The notes beneath the pieces were generated by a model, which saw only the letters and a list, made by a program, of their open reading frames with translations, was not told where the DNA came from and made no database searches. Below, piece after piece: positions 32,012-41,372 of a DNA stretch of 64,000 bases (position 1 is the first letter of the stretch; each line of letters opens with the position of its first letter). The translations under genes were made by a program, and so were the position numbers. Source of the DNA: Sulfurimonas paralvinellae (lineage in GTDB: Bacteria > Campylobacterota > Campylobacteria > Campylobacterales > Sulfurimonadaceae); assembly GCF_014905135.1 (NCBI RefSeq), contig NZ_CP041406.1, positions 186,001-250,000 of the forward strand. Direction: 5' to 3'.

Positions 32012-32521
32012 ATGCCAAAACCAACACCAACCTCCAATGAAAAAAGACTTTCGGATGATGAATTTATCGTATCAAAAACAGATACAAAAGGTAAGATAAT
32101 CTACGGAAACAAGATCTTCATTAAAATTTCCGGATATGAAGAGTCTGAACTCCTTGGTGCGCCGCACTCTATTTTGCGTCACCCAGATATGCCAAAAGCC
32201 GTTTTCAAACTCTTATGGGACAGAATACAGAATAACGAGGAGATCTTTGCCTATGTAAAAAATATGTGCAAAGACGGTTCTTATTACTGGGTACTTGCTA
32301 ATGTTACTGTTACTTTGGATAAGAATGGAGGTGTAAGAGATTATCACTCCGTTCGTAGGAAACCTTCACCGAAATCGATGGAAGTTATACCGGGACTTTA
32401 CCAAAAACTTCTTGAGGAAGAGAAGCGTTCAGGTATGGAAGGTTCAATGCAACTATTAAATACTATCTTAGATGAACAGGGGGTGGATTATGACACTTTT
32501 ATCTTCAATTTACAGCACTAA
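32012..32521 (+). CDS. PAS-domain signalling protein, CetB/Aer-like
   Basis: A 169-residue cytoplasmic protein made of one Aer-type PAS domain (about residues 15-125: [33 protein letters not shown] and [14 protein letters not shown] are its hallmarks, read here in two pieces) and a helical tail. It overlaps the chemoreceptor gene by 32 bases. Separate PAS and receptor proteins form the CetA/CetB energy-taxis system of Campylobacter jejuni, and this pair has that arrangement. The FAD cofactor is inferred from the PAS type. Confidence 0.82.
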   Translation: MPKPTPTSNEKRLSDDEFIVSKTDTKGKIIYGNKIFIKISGYEESELLGAPHSILRHPDMPKAVFKLLWDRIQNNEEIFAYVKNMCKDGSYYWVLANVTVTLDKNGGVRDYHSVRRKPSPKSMEVIPGLYQKLLEEEKRSGMEGSMQLLNTILDEQGVDYDTFIFNLQH

Positions 32522-33959
32522 GCAGACACTTGCTCTTTACCTTTTGATGCTTGGCATCGTTATCTATCTCTTTATTGTCGGCCAAGCTGTTGCAGCCGGT
32601 ATTATTTTGGTTGTTGCCCTTGGAACGATTTTCATGGGCAGCAGTACCGGCGGTGATGCCTGTAATAAGATCTTTAACGATCCACTCATTCAACAAGTGC
32701 GAGATGTGCTTATAAAAGCTGGTAATGGAGAACTTTCGTATAGAATTACCAATATTCCCGATACACATGTTATGCAGGGCGTTGCATGGGGTGTGAACAA
32801 TCTGCTCGATCAGACAGAACAACTGATGCGTGATATCAATACTTCTGTCGCAGCAGCGAATGATGGTAAAAGCAACAGACTAATCTTTGAAGCGGGATAC
32901 CGCGGGGACTTTCGAAGTGCTCTTCCTGATCTCAATCTTGCAATTCAATCAATAAGTGAATCTTACAAGTCGGCACAGCGTAGTGAAATGGGGCGTGATT
33001 TTGACATCAATTCACAAGGAGGGGTTTCAAAAGGTCTCTCTATCATTCAAGAAGATATTTCATCAAATCTTGGAGCTGTTGAGAAGATTGCAAATTCGAC
33101 GGCTGCAACGGCAAAAGAGGCTGAAGATGCACAGGATGTCGTTAACAAGATCACAAATAACCTTGAAGAACTTACACAGCTCATTACAAATTCAAATGAT
33201 GCTATCAGTTCTCTAAACGAGAGAACGACAGAGATCAGTGATGTGGTCAACCTTATTAAAGATATTGCCGAACAGACAAACTTGCTTGCACTCAACGCTG
33301 CCATTGAAGCGGCTCGTGCGGGTGAACACGGACGTGGTTTTGCCGTTGTTGCCGATGAGGTAAGAAAGCTGGCGGAACGTACACAAAAAGCAACGCAGGA
33401 GATTGCCATAACGACGCAGACACTGCAGCAAGAAGCTACTGAGATACAATCAAACTCAGAGCAGGTTACAGAGATAGCCGTCTCTTCACAGGGAGATGTC
33501 AATAACTTCCACGAAACACTGAGTAACTTTGCGGTAACAGCGGATATGTCGGCGAAAGAGGGAAAATACATTCATGATTCACTCCATTCGTCTCTTATTA
33601 AAGTGGACCATATTATCTTTAAACATAAAGCGTACAGAGCTATTTTAGAAGAGAATGAAGAAGCGGCATCACAGTTTACAGATCATCACGGCTGTAGAAT
33701 GGGGAAATGGTATGATGGCATAGGCAGAGAGATGTTTGGAAAAACAACTGCCTTTAAAACATTAGATGCCCCTCATGCTAAAGTTCATGCAAAAGTGCTG
33801 GAAACATTGAAGTGTACAAAAATGAAAAATTGTATTTCCAGAGACAATAGAGATTTTATTGTCAATAATATGAAAGAAGCTGAAGAGGCGAGTTTTGTAC
33901 TGTTTGACCTCTTTAAAGAGATGGTGAAAGAGGGAAATCCGGAAGTAAATATTGCGTAA
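32490..33959 (+). CDS. Methyl-accepting chemotaxis protein with zinc-binding CZB domain
   Basis: A 489-residue receptor. Two adjacent N-terminal membrane segments (about residues 13-53) have almost no periplasmic loop. A HAMP-like region follows, then the conserved signalling tip ([38 protein letters not shown] in two halves). A C-terminal chemoreceptor zinc-binding domain has [18 protein letters not shown] and HAKVHAKV. Without an outside sensor it probably relays the PAS partner's redox signal. The ATG at 32490 is chosen because of AGGGGGTGG upstream. Confidence 0.88.
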   Translation: MTLLSSIYSTKQTLALYLLMLGIVIYLFIVGQAVAAGIILVVALGTIFMGSSTGGDACNKIFNDPLIQQVRDVLIKAGNGELSYRITNIPDTHVMQGVAWGVNNLLDQTEQLMRDINTSVAAANDGKSNRLIFEAGYRGDFRSALPDLNLAIQSISESYKSAQRSEMGRDFDINSQGGVSKGLSIIQEDISSNLGAVEKIANSTAATAKEAEDAQDVVNKITNNLEELTQLITNSNDAISSLNERTTEISDVVNLIKDIAEQTNLLALNAAIEAARAGEHGRGFAVVADEVRKLAERTQKATQEIAITTQTLQQEATEIQSNSEQVTEIAVSSQGDVNNFHETLSNFAVTADMSAKEGKYIHDSLHSSLIKVDHIIFKHKAYRAILEENEEAASQFTDHHGCRMGKWYDGIGREMFGKTTAFKTLDAPHAKVHAKVLETLKCTKMKNCISRDNRDFIVNNMKEAEEASFVLFDLFKEMVKEGNPEVNIA

Positions 33960-33969
33960 CTGCTTCGCT

Positions 33970-34728
33970 TTACTTCATAAAAGCGAGTAAAGCGGCTGTA
34001 ACGGCTACATTTAAAGACTCTACACCCCGGTTCATGGGAATAATAAGCTTTTTGTTGCAAAGCTTTGCAACATCAGGGCTTATGCCTTCACTCTCATTCC
34101 CCAAAACAAATATTGTTTTTTCAGAAGTTTGTATATCATAGAGACTCTCTTTTGCATCAAGAGAGAGTGCATATATATCTGCACCGTTTAGCTCACGCAA
34201 GGTGTCTTCGAGTTTCTCACAAAAATAGATCGGTAGTTTGAAAAGTGTCCCGGCACTCGCTTTGACGACAAGCGGTGAGATCTTCGCTGAATTTTTCTTT
34301 GGAAGGATGATGCCATCAATATTGCCCGCCGCGCAACTGCGTATGATCATACCGAGATTTTGAGGATTGTGAATACCTTCAAGTGCAATAAGCCTGTATG
34401 AGGTGAGTTTTTGCAGTTCACTTGCGTGAGCATAGCTCTTGGAGATGATGTCAATAGCAACGCCCTGATCCTGCTTGGCATTTTTAGAGATGCGTGAGAG
34501 GGCATTTTTATCATGATGTGTTATTGCAACACCACGCTCTTTTGCAAGCAGTAAAATCTTCTTTATAGCACCGTCGGGTTTGTTTGAGTTTGCCATATGA
34601 AGTTTATGGATCTCGATACTCTTGTCTTGCAACATCTCTATGACAACATTTCTGCCATAGAGAGTGATAATCTTTTCAAAGAAGGCTTTTTTCTCTCTGT
34701 ATGCTTTTGAATCTTCGTTCATACTCAC
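33970..34728 (-). CDS. RNA 2'-O-methyltransferase, SpoU/TrmH family
   Basis: A 252-residue SPOUT-class enzyme. The three family motifs are GIHNPQNLGMIIRSCAA, FVLGNESEGISPDVAKLC and MNRGVESLNVAVTAALLAF. An N-terminal substrate-binding domain precedes them. Target rRNA or tRNA is unknown. Its start overlaps the yaaA stop by four bases (ATGA), so the two are coupled. Confidence 0.92.
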   Translation of the reverse strand: MSMNEDSKAYREKKAFFEKIITLYGRNVVIEMLQDKSIEIHKLHMANSNKPDGAIKKILLLAKERGVAITHHDKNALSRISKNAKQDQGVAIDIISKSYAHASELQKLTSYRLIALEGIHNPQNLGMIIRSCAAGNIDGIILPKKNSAKISPLVVKASAGTLFKLPIYFCEKLEDTLRELNGADIYALSLDAKESLYDIQTSEKTIFVLGNESEGISPDVAKLCNKKLIIPMNRGVESLNVAVTAALLAFMK

Positions 34729-35453
34729 TCCACTATATTGTAAACTATTTCAGTTTTGTTTTTTGTCTGTTTGATCTCATGTACCAAAAGATTCTCAATC
34801 TCTAATTTCATAAACTCATCAAGACTCTCTATCTTGTTTTTTGCTACCTCACGCAGTACAATGCCTCTGTAGGCTTTTGCCCAATGTGAAACTGTTTTGC
34901 CGTTTTTTAAGAACTTGAGCGTTGTAAAAGGTTTGTTGGCTTTATAGAACTTGTCATAGTAACCCGCACGCAGATCTAAAATATCATGTTCACCGAGATA
35001 GAGATCAAGCTGGTAGGAAAAGCACTCTTTATAGAATTTGTCAGGAGCGATATCTCCTATGGAATTTCCCTGTTTGACTTTGTAGTTGGCAATGGTATCG
35101 CCGCCGAGAATCGGTCCGTAGAGATTTGAAAAGATAAGTGTATGCTCACGCAGATAGGCTTGCGTGAGCGTGTCCTGTTCTTTATACTGCAGGTAATCAT
35201 AAGCCACACCGTCATAACGTTCGATGGCATGCATAAGAGGAGAGTTGAATATATCAACAATATAGGGTGTGCACTCACTGAACTTCTTAAAGCCAAAAAG
35301 TGCTTTGATTGACTCTTCATTACTGCTGAGAATGATATCTCTGTAGGTACTCAGTATTTCATCCCTTGCGTGAGGTGCACCAAAAAGTTTTTCTTCTCTC
35401 TCTTCGCCGCCGGTAATTTTACCTTCTGATGGTGAAAATAGTATTTTTAACAT
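34725..35453 (-). CDS. YaaA-family protein (peroxide stress, DUF328)
   Basis: A 242-residue protein of the YaaA family: MLKILFSPSEGK at the N-terminus, ALFGFKKF, YDGVAYDYL, LIFSNLYGPILGGD and LRAGYYDKFY are typical. E. coli YaaA lowers intracellular free iron damage during peroxide stress and the fold binds DNA. It is the first gene of a two-gene unit with the RNA methyltransferase. Confidence 0.88.
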   Translation of the reverse strand: MLKILFSPSEGKITGGEEREEKLFGAPHARDEILSTYRDIILSSNEESIKALFGFKKFSECTPYIVDIFNSPLMHAIERYDGVAYDYLQYKEQDTLTQAYLREHTLIFSNLYGPILGGDTIANYKVKQGNSIGDIAPDKFYKECFSYQLDLYLGEHDILDLRAGYYDKFYKANKPFTTLKFLKNGKTVSHWAKAYRGIVLREVAKNKIESLDEFMKLEIENLLVHEIKQTKNKTEIVYNIVE

Positions 35454-35534
35454 AAGAATTTCAATCCTGATAAATTTTTATCTAATTATATCTACTTAAT
35501 GGTATAATATTCGCAAATCATTGAAGAAGAGCCT

Positions 35535-36332
35535 ATGGAAGATGTGAAAAGACAGCACAGTATCAGAGTACTAGGAGCCTTTGGAACAAAGGCAAAAGGC
35601 TTTGGAACGACATCTTTTATGCTTAATCCCACAACGACGGTTGACGCAGGGAATCTGCTTGATGCTTTGGAAAAAGAGTCCATAGAGGTAGAAAACATCT
35701 GGCTCACACATTCTCATCTCGATCATATCGTAGACATCGCCTATATCTTAGACAACTATTTCAGCCAAAGAACAAAAACACTCAACATTATGGGTTTGCC
35801 TGAAACGATCAAAGCAGTCAAAGAAAATTTCTTAAATGACACTGTCTGGCCGGATTTTTCCACTATAAAGCTTTACGGTAAAGATGCAATGGTTGTCAAA
35901 TATATAGAGATAGAAGCAAATAAGAGCTATCAAATCTCTGAAAATGAAACAATCAGGCCTTTCTTGACAGACCATACAGTTGCAAGCTGCGGTTATGTCT
36001 ATACGATCGATAATGCATCAGTTATGATAACGGCAGATACATACTCTTTGGATAATGTAAAAAATATCCTGGAAACTAACCCGGATATAAAGAGTGTCAT
36101 TATAGAGTGTTCTTTTTCAAACAACATGAAAACTTTGGCGCTAGAGAGTAAACACCTGACGTCAGAATTGCTTTTTGCACAACTTAACAGCTTCAAAAGA
36201 GATGATTTTTCACTCTATATTAATCATATAAAACCGACATACAGACAAAAAATTGTGGAAGAAATAGAAGCGTTCAGGGGAAAATGGAAGCCAATTATAT
36301 TAAAAGATGAAGATTTTGTATATTTTCGCTAA
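35535..36332 (+). CDS. Metallo-beta-lactamase fold protein, class II cyclic-nucleotide phosphodiesterase-like
   Basis: A 265-residue metallohydrolase. The metal site motif is THSHLDHI, with VDAGNLLDAL before it and a Thr/Asp-His motif later (LTDHTVASCGYVY, ITADTY, YINHIKPTY). The THxHLDH pattern and the start region are those of class II 3',5'-cyclic nucleotide phosphodiesterases. cAMP hydrolysis is possible but unproven. A TATAAT box and a GAAGAG precede the start. Confidence 0.75.
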   Translation: MEDVKRQHSIRVLGAFGTKAKGFGTTSFMLNPTTTVDAGNLLDALEKESIEVENIWLTHSHLDHIVDIAYILDNYFSQRTKTLNIMGLPETIKAVKENFLNDTVWPDFSTIKLYGKDAMVVKYIEIEANKSYQISENETIRPFLTDHTVASCGYVYTIDNASVMITADTYSLDNVKNILETNPDIKSVIIECSFSNNMKTLALESKHLTSELLFAQLNSFKRDDFSLYINHIKPTYRQKIVEEIEAFRGKWKPIILKDEDFVYFR

Positions 36333-36338
36333 AAACCC

Positions 36339-36367
36339 TTGACATTGAATTTATTTTGCACTATAAT
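36339..36367 (+). promoter_or_regulatory. Strong consensus promoter of the tRNA-tuf operon
   Basis: TTGACA (36339-36344), a 17-base spacer and TATAAT (36362-36367), a perfect sigma-70 consensus, 17 bases before tRNA-Thr. Confidence 0.9.
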
Positions 36368-36384
36368 TCTGGCTCAAATTCGAT

Positions 36385-36461
36385 GCCGACATAGCTCAGT
36401 TGGCTAGAGCAGCTGATTTGTAATCAGCAGGCCCGGGGTTCAAATCCTCGTGTCGGCACCA
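36385..36461 (+). tRNA. tRNA-Thr (anticodon TGT)
   Basis: Cloverleaf of 77 bases. The acceptor stem is GCCGACA with TGTCGGC, the anticodon arm is GCTGA-TTTGTAA-TCAGC, the T arm contains GGTTCAAATCC, and CCA is encoded (36459-36461). Order Thr(TGT)-Tyr-Gly-Thr(GGT)-tuf matches the classical bacterial tRNA-tuf operon. Confidence 0.97.
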
Positions 36462-36522
36462 TTGAATTTTGAATATTAGAAACAGTGTTAGACCAGAATT
36501 AGATATTAGAAAATATCACGAT

Positions 36523-36607
36523 GGTGGGATAGTCAAGTGGCCAACGACGGCAGACTGTAAATCTGCTCCCTATGGGTTCAGAGGTTCGACTCCTCTTCCC
36601 ACCACCA
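36523..36607 (+). tRNA. tRNA-Tyr (anticodon GTA)
   Basis: 85 bases with a long variable arm, as expected for tRNA-Tyr. The acceptor is GGTGGGA with TCCCACC, the anticodon arm is GCAGA-CTGTAAA-TCTGC, and CCA is encoded at 36605-36607. Confidence 0.97.
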
Positions 36608-36616
36608 CTCAAACAC

Positions 36617-36692
<76 letters not shown>

Positions 36693-36861
36693 TTGAGATT
36701 CTGGAAGCTGAAGTACAATTTCACCTTACTTCATATGACTATATATTATTTTTATATAAATATCTATATAGTAAAATCTAATCACAATTACTAATATAAT
36801 TTAAAAAGAATCATGCAGTGATTTCTTAAATTAAAACTATAACTATACAGCAAGGTATTAT

Positions 36862-36960
36862 TGCAAGTATAGAACGTGTGAGATACAAGGCGAAAATATA
36901 AGGCGTACGAAAGTACTCCGAATATTTTTAACGCAGCAGATTACATGTTATATACTGGCA
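36862..36960. repeat. About 99-nt imperfect palindrome (hairpin-forming intergenic element)
   Basis: The two halves fold back with about 34 pairs: TGC/GCA outside, AGTATA (36866-36871) with TATACT (36951-36956), AACGTGTGA with TTACATGTT allowing two G-T pairs, GCG/CGC, AAAATAT (36893-36899) with ATATTTT (36922-36928), and GTAC-GAAA-GTAC (36905-36916) at the tip, a GNRA-type tetraloop. It ends 3 bases before tRNA-Thr(GGT) and lies in the 271-base gap that breaks an otherwise tight tRNA run. The rest of the gap is AT-rich without features. Confidence 0.8.
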
Positions 36961-36963
36961 GAT

Positions 36964-37038
<75 letters not shown>

Positions 37039-37085
37039 TCATAGAGTTTTTACAAAGTTTAAGAAATAATTGAATGATTTTTGGG

Positions 37086-37091
37086 TATAAT
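37086..37091 (+). promoter_or_regulatory. Possible internal -10 box before tuf
   Basis: TGGGTATAAT ends 36 bases before the tuf ATG. With no clear -35 it could act as a second promoter, so that tuf is expressed beyond the tRNA transcript. Confidence 0.45.
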
Positions 37092-37127
37092 TCCATTTCA
37101 ATTCACAAATTAAGGTCGGAGGACACT

Positions 37128-38327
37128 ATGGCAAAAGAAAAGTTTGAACGTAATAAACCGCATGTTAACATCGGTACAATTGGTCACGTTGACCACGGTA
37201 AAACAACACTAACGGCAGCAATTACAGCAGTACTTGCAGTTAAAAACGAAGCGGAATTCATGGATTATGATCAAATCGATAATGCTCCAGAAGAGAGAGA
37301 GCGTGGTATTACTATCGCTACTTCACACGTAGAGTACGAAACTGATACTCGTCACTATGCACACGTTGACTGTCCAGGTCACGCGGATTATGTTAAGAAT
37401 ATGATTACTGGTGCTGCACAAATGGATGGTGCTATTCTTGTTGTTTCTGCAGCGGATGGCCCAATGCCACAAACTCGTGAGCACATCCTTCTTTCTAAAC
37501 AAGTTGGTGTACCATACATCGTTGTTTTCATGAACAAAGAAGATATGGTTGATGACGAAGAGTTATTAGAACTAGTTGAGATGGAAATTCGTGAACTTTT
37601 AGATATGTATGAATTCCCAGGTGATGATACACCAATCACTGCAGGTTCTGCATTAAAAGCTCTTGAAGAAGCTAAAACTGGTACTTTAGGTGAGTGGTCT
37701 GAAAAAATCATCGCACTTATGAATACAGTTGATGAGTATATTCCTGAGCCAGAGCGTGAAACTGATAAAGATTTCTTAATGCCTGTTGAAGACGTGTTCT
37801 CAATTTCTGGTCGTGGTACTGTTGTAACAGGACGTATCGAGCGTGGTGTTGTTAAAGTAGGTGACGAAGTTGAAATTGTTGGTATCAAAGATACACAAAA
37901 AACTACTGTAACTGGTGTTGAAATGTTCCGTAAAGAGATGGAACAAGGTGAAGCTGGTGACAACTGTGGTATTCTTATCCGTGGTATTGGTAAAGATGAA
38001 GTTGAGCGTGGACAAGTTCTTTGTAAGCCAGGTTCAATTACACCGCACACTAAATTTACTGCTGAGATCTATGTACTAAGTAAAGACGAAGGTGGTCGTC
38101 ATACTCCATTCTTTAATGGTTACCGTCCACAATTCTACGTACGTACAACAGACGTAACAGGTGCAATCACTCTACCAGAAGGTACTGAGATGGTTATGCC
38201 AGGTGATAACGTAAGTATTACTGCTGAGTTAATTCACCCAATTGCAATGGAACAAGGTACTAAGTTCGCTATCCGTGAAGGTGGTAGAACAGTTGGTGCT
38301 GGTGTTGTTGCTGAGATTCTTGCATAA
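37128..38327 (+). CDS. tuf: Translation elongation factor Tu
   Basis: A 399-residue GTPase delivering aminoacyl-tRNA to the ribosome. It starts [21 protein letters not shown] motifs [16 protein letters not shown] and MNKEDMVD are intact. The ATG at 37128 follows GGAGG, so the in-frame ATG at 37074 is rejected. It lies in the tRNA-tuf transcript and is followed by rpmG. Confidence 0.99.
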   Translation: MAKEKFERNKPHVNIGTIGHVDHGKTTLTAAITAVLAVKNEAEFMDYDQIDNAPEERERGITIATSHVEYETDTRHYAHVDCPGHADYVKNMITGAAQMDGAILVVSAADGPMPQTREHILLSKQVGVPYIVVFMNKEDMVDDEELLELVEMEIRELLDMYEFPGDDTPITAGSALKALEEAKTGTLGEWSEKIIALMNTVDEYIPEPERETDKDFLMPVEDVFSISGRGTVVTGRIERGVVKVGDEVEIVGIKDTQKTTVTGVEMFRKEMEQGEAGDNCGILIRGIGKDEVERGQVLCKPGSITPHTKFTAEIYVLSKDEGGRHTPFFNGYRPQFYVRTTDVTGAITLPEGTEMVMPGDNVSITAELIHPIAMEQGTKFAIREGGRTVGAGVVAEILA

Positions 38328-38371
38328 TTAGCCTCTGGCTAATATGCAAAATCCTTTTATAAGGTAAGATA

Positions 38372-38524
38372 ATGAGAGAAGCAATTCACTTAGGTTGTGA
38401 GAAATGTACAAGACGTAACTATCACACAACTAAAAATAAAAAGACTCACACTGAGAAATTTTCAGTACGTAAATACTGCAAATGGTGTAAAGAGCACACA
38501 GAACACAAAGAGATGAAACTGTAA
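38372..38524 (+). CDS. rpmG: 50S ribosomal protein L33
   Basis: A 50-residue protein starting MREAIHLGCEKCTRRNYHTT, with the second cysteine pair in YCKWCKEH. The four-cysteine zinc-binding form is intact. It lies between tuf and tRNA-Trp, the usual tuf-rpmG-trp-secE-nusG order. Confidence 0.97.
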   Translation: MREAIHLGCEKCTRRNYHTTKNKKTHTEKFSVRKYCKWCKEHTEHKEMKL

Positions 38525-38549
38525 TAACAGTTTTTCTCTTTTTTATTTT

Positions 38550-38625
38550 AGGCGTATAGCTCCAATGGTAGAGCACCGGATTCCAAATCCGGGTGTTGGG
38601 AGTTCGAGTCTCTCTACGCCTGCCA
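38550..38625 (+). tRNA. tRNA-Trp (anticodon CCA)
   Basis: 76 bases. The acceptor is AGGCGTA with TACGCCT, the anticodon arm is CCGGA-TTCCAAA-TCCGG, and CCA is encoded at 38623-38625. It lies 25 bases after rpmG. Confidence 0.97.
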
Positions 38626-38681
38626 CCCATTTATTATTAGTAGAGCTTTCGAGCTTTATTTATAATAAATGACATTTTAAG

Positions 38682-38687
38682 TATAAT
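38682..38687 (+). promoter_or_regulatory. -10 box immediately upstream of secE
   Basis: TATAAT ends 11 bases before the secE ATG. Upstream at 38643-38655, GAGCT-TTCG-AGCTT can form a small UUCG hairpin after tRNA-Trp. Confidence 0.45.
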
Positions 38688-38698
38688 GGAAAGAATTC

Positions 38699-38878
38699 AT
38701 GGAATTAAGTAAACACATTCGCAATGCAAAACTGGAACTGAGTAAAGTTATCTTTCCTACAAAAGGTCAGGTAAAACAAGCATATATTGCTGTTATTATT
38801 GTAGTTTCTGCAGTAGCAGCGTTTTTAGCATTGGTTGATCTTTTAATGTCATCAATTATGTCGGCAATTTTAGGTTAA
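38699..38878 (+). CDS. secE: Preprotein translocase subunit SecE
   Basis: A 59-residue single-span SecE. A short cytoplasmic amphipathic helix (ELSKVIFPTKGQVKQ) leads into one membrane segment (AYIAVIIVVSAVAAFLALVD). Length and position before nusG are standard. GGAAAG precedes the ATG. Confidence 0.95.
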   Translation: MELSKHIRNAKLELSKVIFPTKGQVKQAYIAVIIVVSAVAAFLALVDLLMSSIMSAILG

Positions 38879-38888
38879 GGAGAAAGTT

Positions 38889-39416
38889 ATGGCACATCAA
38901 TGGTACTCGATCCAAACCTACGGCAGTGACAGAGCAGTTAGAGATGCAATCTTTAATATGATTGAAGAGTTTGGGCTTCAAGATCAGATAACAGATGTTA
39001 TCGTTCCAACTGAAGATGTTATCGAAGTAAAAGACGGTAAGAAAAAAGTAAGTGAGCGTTCACTTTATTCCGGTTATGTATTTGCAAGAATTGACTTAAA
39101 TACTGAAATCCAGCATATGATCCAATCAATCCCGAAAGTATCTGGATTTATCGGTGAAGCAAATGTTCCGACACCTCTAAGCGAGCATGACATCAATGTT
39201 ATCTTGGATCGTGTAAATAACCGTGCAGCTCCAAAACCAAAAGTATTTTTTGATAATGGTGAGACTGTTCGTATTATTGACGGACCGTTTGCAAACTTTA
39301 CGGCAACTGTAGATGAGTATGATCTAGAGCATGGTACTCTCAAACTTAATGTTTCAATTTTCGGAAGAGCTACTCCTGTAGATATCTCTTATACGCAAGT
39401 TGAGAAAATCATATAA
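38889..39416 (+). CDS. nusG: Transcription termination/antitermination factor NusG
   Basis: A 175-residue factor that couples RNA polymerase to the ribosome or Rho. The N-terminal NGN domain starts MAHQWYSIQTYGSDRAVRDA, and the C-terminal KOW domain has GETVRIIDGPFANFTATVDE. It lies 10 bases after secE and before rplK. Confidence 0.98.
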   Translation: MAHQWYSIQTYGSDRAVRDAIFNMIEEFGLQDQITDVIVPTEDVIEVKDGKKKVSERSLYSGYVFARIDLNTEIQHMIQSIPKVSGFIGEANVPTPLSEHDINVILDRVNNRAAPKPKVFFDNGETVRIIDGPFANFTATVDEYDLEHGTLKLNVSIFGRATPVDISYTQVEKII

Positions 39417-39441
39417 TTTAAATTCATAAAAAGGAAACAAA

Positions 39442-39867
39442 ATGGCAAAAAAAGTCATGGACTATATCAAGCTACAAATTGAAGCTGGTAAAGCTAACCC
39501 GGCTCCACCAGTAGGACCAGCACTAGGACAACGTGGTGTTAACATCATGGAATTCTGTAAAGCGTTTAATGAAAAAACAAAAGATAAAATGGGGTATAAA
39601 ATTCCTGTTGTTATCACTGTTTACAATGACAGAAGTTTTTCATTTGTTACAAAACAACCACCGGCATCTGAACTTTTAATGAAAGCTGCAGGTCTTAAAA
39701 AAGGTACGGATAATCCACTTAAAAACAAAGTCGGATCAATCACTCGTGCTCAATTAATGGAAGTTGTTGAAGCAAAAATCGAAGATTTAAACACTGATGA
39801 CAAAGAAATGGCTGCTAATACATTAGCTGGTTCAGCTCGTTCAATCGGTATTGAAATCAAAGACTAG
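39442..39867 (+). CDS. rplK: 50S ribosomal protein L11
   Basis: A 141-residue protein of the GTPase-associated centre. It has [39 protein letters not shown] and the C-terminal [13 protein letters not shown], all typical. Confidence 0.98.
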   Translation: MAKKVMDYIKLQIEAGKANPAPPVGPALGQRGVNIMEFCKAFNEKTKDKMGYKIPVVITVYNDRSFSFVTKQPPASELLMKAAGLKKGTDNPLKNKVGSITRAQLMEVVEAKIEDLNTDDKEMAANTLAGSARSIGIEIKD

Positions 39868-39935
39868 TTTTAGTCTAAAATCATCGACCACAATGATTTA
39901 AAACTTTGTGGCAGAATTATTACGGAGAATTTGTT

Positions 39936-40628
39936 ATGAGCAAAAGATATAAACAATTATTAGAAAAAGTTGATAATACTAAATCTTACAGTATAGAAGA
40001 AGCTTCTACAACTGTAAAAGATTTAAAAAGTGCAAAATTTGACGAGACTGTTGAAATTGCTATGAATTTAAATGTTGACCCGCGTCACGCAGACCAAATG
40101 GTTCGTGGTGCAGTGGTTCTTCCACACGGAACAGGGAAAACTGTTCGTGTTGCTGTATTTGCTAAAGGTGCAAAAGCTGATGAAGCAAAAGCTGCCGGTG
40201 CTGACATTGTTGGTACTGATGATTTAGTTGCACAGATCAAAGAAGGGATCTTTAACTTTGATGTTGTTGTTGCAGCACCAGATTGTATGGGACTTGTTGG
40301 TCAAATCGGTCGTATTTTAGGGCCAAAAGGTTTAATGCCTAACCCTAAAACCGGTACAGTTACTCCAGATGTTGCTACTGCTGTTAACAATGTTAAAGGC
40401 GGTCAGGTTAACTTTAGAGTTGACAAAAAAGGTAACATCCATGCTGGTATCGGAAAAGCTAGTTTTGATGCTGCTAAGATCAAAGAGAATCTTGAGAGCT
40501 TTATTGTTGCAATCAACAAACAAAAACCAGCATCTGCAAAAGGTCGTTATATCAAAAACGCTGCACTTTCATTAACAATGAGTCCAGCTGTTAAACTTGA
40601 TCTTGTCGAGTTAGCTGATATCAAATAG
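39936..40628 (+). CDS. rplA: 50S ribosomal protein L1
   Basis: A 230-residue L1-stalk protein. It has [39 protein letters not shown] and [14 protein letters not shown]. The ATG at 39936 follows CGGAGA; an in-frame ATG at 39906 lacks a site. L1 represses the rplK-rplA transcript in other bacteria. Confidence 0.98.
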   Translation: MSKRYKQLLEKVDNTKSYSIEEASTTVKDLKSAKFDETVEIAMNLNVDPRHADQMVRGAVVLPHGTGKTVRVAVFAKGAKADEAKAAGADIVGTDDLVAQIKEGIFNFDVVVAAPDCMGLVGQIGRILGPKGLMPNPKTGTVTPDVATAVNNVKGGQVNFRVDKKGNIHAGIGKASFDAAKIKENLESFIVAINKQKPASAKGRYIKNAALSLTMSPAVKLDLVELADIK

Positions 40629-40817
40629 TATTCATCTCCCTCTAGGGAGTTTGAAACTCTTTATTTTGAGATAGTCGTATCTTAGAGTAAAGATTTTCAT
40701 TTTGTGGGAATCTGGATTACTTGGACTAAAGATAGATGGGGGCATCTACCGAGTTGGTAGTGAGCTTAATCGTTACCTTTCACCCCTCTTGAAGTTATGT
40801 CTGGAAAGGAGAACTAT
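40629..40817 (+). promoter_or_regulatory. Putative L10 leader upstream of rplJ
   Basis: A 189-base gap before rplJ in the position of the ribosomal protein L10(L12) leader. TAGATG (40733-40738) pairs with CATCTA (40743-40748) around GGGG, and CTACC (40746-40750) pairs with GGTAG (40756-40760). The two stems share CTA, so they exclude each other. This fits an autoregulated leader, but the family fold was not tested. Confidence 0.55.
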
Positions 40818-41303
40818 ATGCTTAAGTCAAAAAAAGCGGAAGTGATCGCACAATTAACGAACTCTTTCGAAAATACGACAGCAGTTGTTATCTGTGACTA
40901 CAAAGGTATGACAGTAAGTCAACTTGAAGAGTTACGTAAAGCTGCTCGTGCAAAAGACACAAGTGTTCAGGTTGTTAAAAACTCTTTAGCAACAATCGCA
41001 CTCAACAATGCAGGTATGAGCGGTGTAGAGATCAAAGATACAAACATTTTTGTTTGGTCTGATGATGTTATCGCCGCTTCTAAAATAGCTGCAGATTTTG
41101 CAAAAACAAATGACAAATTTGTTATTAAAGCCGGTTATTTAGATAAAGAACCTGCAGACGTAGCTAAAATCGAAGCATTTGCTAAACTTCCTGGCCGCGA
41201 AGAGCTACTTGGTATGCTTGCAGCAACTTGGATGGCTCCAATTACAAACCTTGCAATTGGAATCGATGCTTTACGCAAAAAGAAAGAAGAAGAGGAAGCA
41301 TAG
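40818..41303 (+). CDS. rplJ: 50S ribosomal protein L10
   Basis: A 161-residue stalk base that carries L7/L12 dimers on its C-terminal helix. It has NTTAVVICDYKGMTVSQLEELRK and VVKNSLATIAL. The ATG at 40818 follows AAAGGAG; the in-frame ATG at 40797 is rejected. Confidence 0.97.
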   Translation: MLKSKKAEVIAQLTNSFENTTAVVICDYKGMTVSQLEELRKAARAKDTSVQVVKNSLATIALNNAGMSGVEIKDTNIFVWSDDVIAASKIAADFAKTNDKFVIKAGYLDKEPADVAKIEAFAKLPGREELLGMLAATWMAPITNLAIGIDALRKKKEEEEA

Positions 41304-41372
41304 TCTTCTCTTCTAAATTAGTGGCTTAAATGTCACAAAACAAAAAAATTAAAAAAATTAAGGAGCTATAAT

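Noticed and set aside
33047-33571. 174-residue ORF antisense to the chemoreceptor
   Set aside because: Ser/Ala/Cys-rich translation mirroring the heptad signalling region; no ribosome binding site or promoter.
37074-37127. Extended N-terminus of EF-Tu
   Set aside because: It covers the TATAAT box and the GGAGG site; the conserved protein begins MAKEKF.
37388-38050. 220-residue ORF on the opposite strand of tuf
   Set aside because: Low-complexity, Ser/Thr/Pro-rich translation with no start signal, a shadow of the strongly biased tuf codons.
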